Of a stretch of DNA of 7,486 nt, positions 6,665 to 7,486 are shown piece after piece. The number at the start of each line of letters is the position of its first letter. Positions within the stretch are counted from its first letter, which is position 1. Below the pieces are notes generated by a model that searched no databases, was not told the DNA's origin, and saw only the letters and a program-made list of their open reading frames with translations. Source of the stretch: Bacteroides sp. CAG:144. Lineage in GTDB: Bacteria > Bacteroidota > Bacteroidia > Bacteroidales > UBA11471. The stretch lies in contig HF999713.1 in NCBI GenBank assembly GCA_000434215.1, positions 2,753-10,238 of the forward strand, in the 5' to 3' direction. The translations under genes were made by a program, and so were the position numbers.

Positions 6665-7120
6665 TTATTTCCGTTGCAGTTGTTGTATTGTTGTTTTCAG
6701 CCCTTCTGGTAACAATGCGAGAGCCTCGTTTTCTTTTTGTGTCATGATTTCTCGTTCTCCCGGGCCTTTGTCGTTGATTCCGCATAGGTGCAACACGCCG
6801 TGTATAAGAATGCGGTATAGTTCCTCCCCGTAAGCAGTGCCGAATGACTCGGCATTGCTCTGAATCGTGTCGAGGCTGATGAATATGTCTCCGCTTATAC
6901 GGTTGGCTTCGGTGTAATCGAATGTGATGACGTCGGTATAGTAGTCGTGTTGCAGATATTCTTTGTTGACGTCGAGTATTTTCTCGTCAGAACAAAAGAT
7001 ATATGCGATATCACCGCATTTTTTATCGTAGAGAGAGGCTATGGTACGTATCCATTCATTGGTCTCTCTTTTACGGAGGGCCGGGAGTTTTACATCTTCG
7101 GCATAATAGCTGATAGCCAT
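6665..7120 (-). CDS. ybeY: rRNA maturation RNase YbeY, variant metal site
   Basis: Single-strand endoribonuclease involved in 16S rRNA 3'-end maturation and ribosome quality control. The 151-residue protein shows the UPF0054 features: DYYTDVITFDY (59-69), SGDIFIS (76-82), and the metal-binding helix HGVLHLCGIND (107-117). The usual motif is HGxLHxxGxDH with three zinc-binding histidines; here the first two (H107, H111) are kept and the third position is D117. As I recall it, this Asp variant is common in Bacteroidales YbeY, so it reads as a lineage feature and not damage, with Asp a plausible metal ligand. The ATG at 7120 starts MAISYYAEDV, as in related proteins. It appears to be the first gene of the minus-strand run, with a possible promoter 29 nt upstream, and it ends 3 nt before mnmG. 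Confidence 0.95.
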   Translation of the reverse strand: MAISYYAEDVKLPALRKRETNEWIRTIASLYDKKCGDIAYIFCSDEKILDVNKEYLQHDYYTDVITFDYTEANRISGDIFISLDTIQSNAESFGTAYGEELYRILIHGVLHLCGINDKGPGEREIMTQKENEALALLPEGLKTTIQQLQRK

Positions 7121-7148
7121 AGTTATATTGTTTGTGCAAAAAAACGTA

Positions 7149-7156
7149 CAAAGGTA
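7149..7156 (-). promoter_or_regulatory. Possible Bacteroidota-type -7 promoter element upstream of ybeY
   Basis: On the minus strand this reads TACCTTTG, an exact fit to the TAnnTTTG -7 consensus of the Bacteroides primary sigma factor. It lies 28 nt before the ybeY ATG, implying a leader of roughly 20 nt. A -33 TTTG box is not found at the expected 19-21 nt spacing, so the call rests on the -7 box and on its position in the 119-bp gap after the upstream gene. No hairpin terminator for that upstream gene is evident in the gap. Confidence 0.45.
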
Positions 7157-7239
7157 ATGTTTTGTATGGATAATCGGCCGGCTGTGTCGGGAAAATGCTT
7201 CTTTGGCGTATCTCTTTTCTATCGGCTATACGGTCATTT

Positions 7240-7486
7240 TCAATGAAAAAAGACATAAGAGACGGCGATGGCAGCTATGATGCCGGCCAAGTCGGCCAGC
7301 AATCCGTAACCGGCGGCGTAACGGGTATTGCGTATGCCTACGCTGCCGAAATATACGGCGAGGATATAAAATGTCGTGTCGGTCGAACCTTGTATGGTCG
7401 ATGCAACGCGGCCGACAAAAGAATCGGCTCCGTAAGTCGACATGGCGTCGACCATCATTCCGCGAGCCCCGCTGCCGCTCAGCGGC
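7240..7486 (-). CDS. Nucleoside-recognition (SpmB-like) membrane protein, C-terminal part
   Basis: C-terminal 81 residues of a membrane protein related to spore maturation proteins SpmA/SpmB, which carry the nucleoside-recognition (Gate) domain; in Bacteroidales, as I recall, the two halves are often fused in one protein of about 400 residues. The frame is open to the window edge, so the ATG at 7458 is internal. Seen are the conserved SGSGARGMMVDAM (residues 3-15 of the fragment), GSTDTTFYILAVYFGSVG (33-50), and a hydrophobic C-terminal segment (about 60-80) ending YVFFH. These give about two membrane segments. The true function is unknown; the spore name is historical, since these organisms do not sporulate, and a transport or membrane role is only suggested. 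It ends 119 bp before ybeY on the same strand. Confidence 0.88.
   Translation of the reverse strand, partial: PLSGSGARGMMVDAMSTYGADSFVGRVASTIQGSTDTTFYILAVYFGSVGIRNTRYAAGYGLLADLAGIIAAIAVSYVFFH

Overview
This is a stretch of bacterial core genome, most likely from a member of the order Bacteroidales (Bacteroidota). The evidence is the Bacteroides-style YbeY with an HGVLHLCGIND motif in place of the usual HGxLHxxGxDH, the long DeoC (292 residues, extended N-terminus), the C-terminal end of a Bacteroidales-type SpmA/SpmB nucleoside-recognition membrane protein, the absence of clear Shine-Dalgarno sequences, and a TAnnTTTG-type promoter element. The genus cannot be fixed from the sequence alone.

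Layout: the left end (1-557, + strand) is the C-terminal part of a trans-polyprenyl diphosphate synthase whose start lies outside the window. A perfect 14-bp inverted repeat (610-644) separates it from a convergent run of seven minus-strand genes. Read in transcription order from the right these are ybeY, mnmG, apt, uvrC, dtd, a small MazG-like nucleotide pyrophosphohydrolase, and deoC. Gaps between them are 2 to 54 nt, so they could be a single operon, with a possible promoter just upstream of ybeY (about 7149-7156). At the right edge is the C-terminal part of a minus-strand SpmB-like membrane protein, separated from ybeY by 119 bp.

Functionally the run combines RNA maturation and translational fidelity (YbeY for rRNA, MnmG for tRNA wobble uridines, Dtd for D-aminoacyl-tRNA), nucleotide metabolism (Apt purine salvage, the MazG-like NTP pyrophosphatase, DeoC deoxyribose catabolism) and DNA repair (UvrC). 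All key catalytic motifs are intact except the third metal-ligand position of YbeY.

The most notable non-coding element is a perfect 16-bp palindrome, TGTTCCACGTGGAACA (4768-4783), in the 29-nt mnmG-apt gap, directly abutting the mnmG stop codon. It matches the ParB-binding parS family and suggests a chromosomal centromere site, perhaps origin-proximal. No mobile element, CRISPR array, tRNA, rRNA or riboswitch was seen, and no novel multi-gene system is evident. No gene-free stretch exceeds 300 bases.
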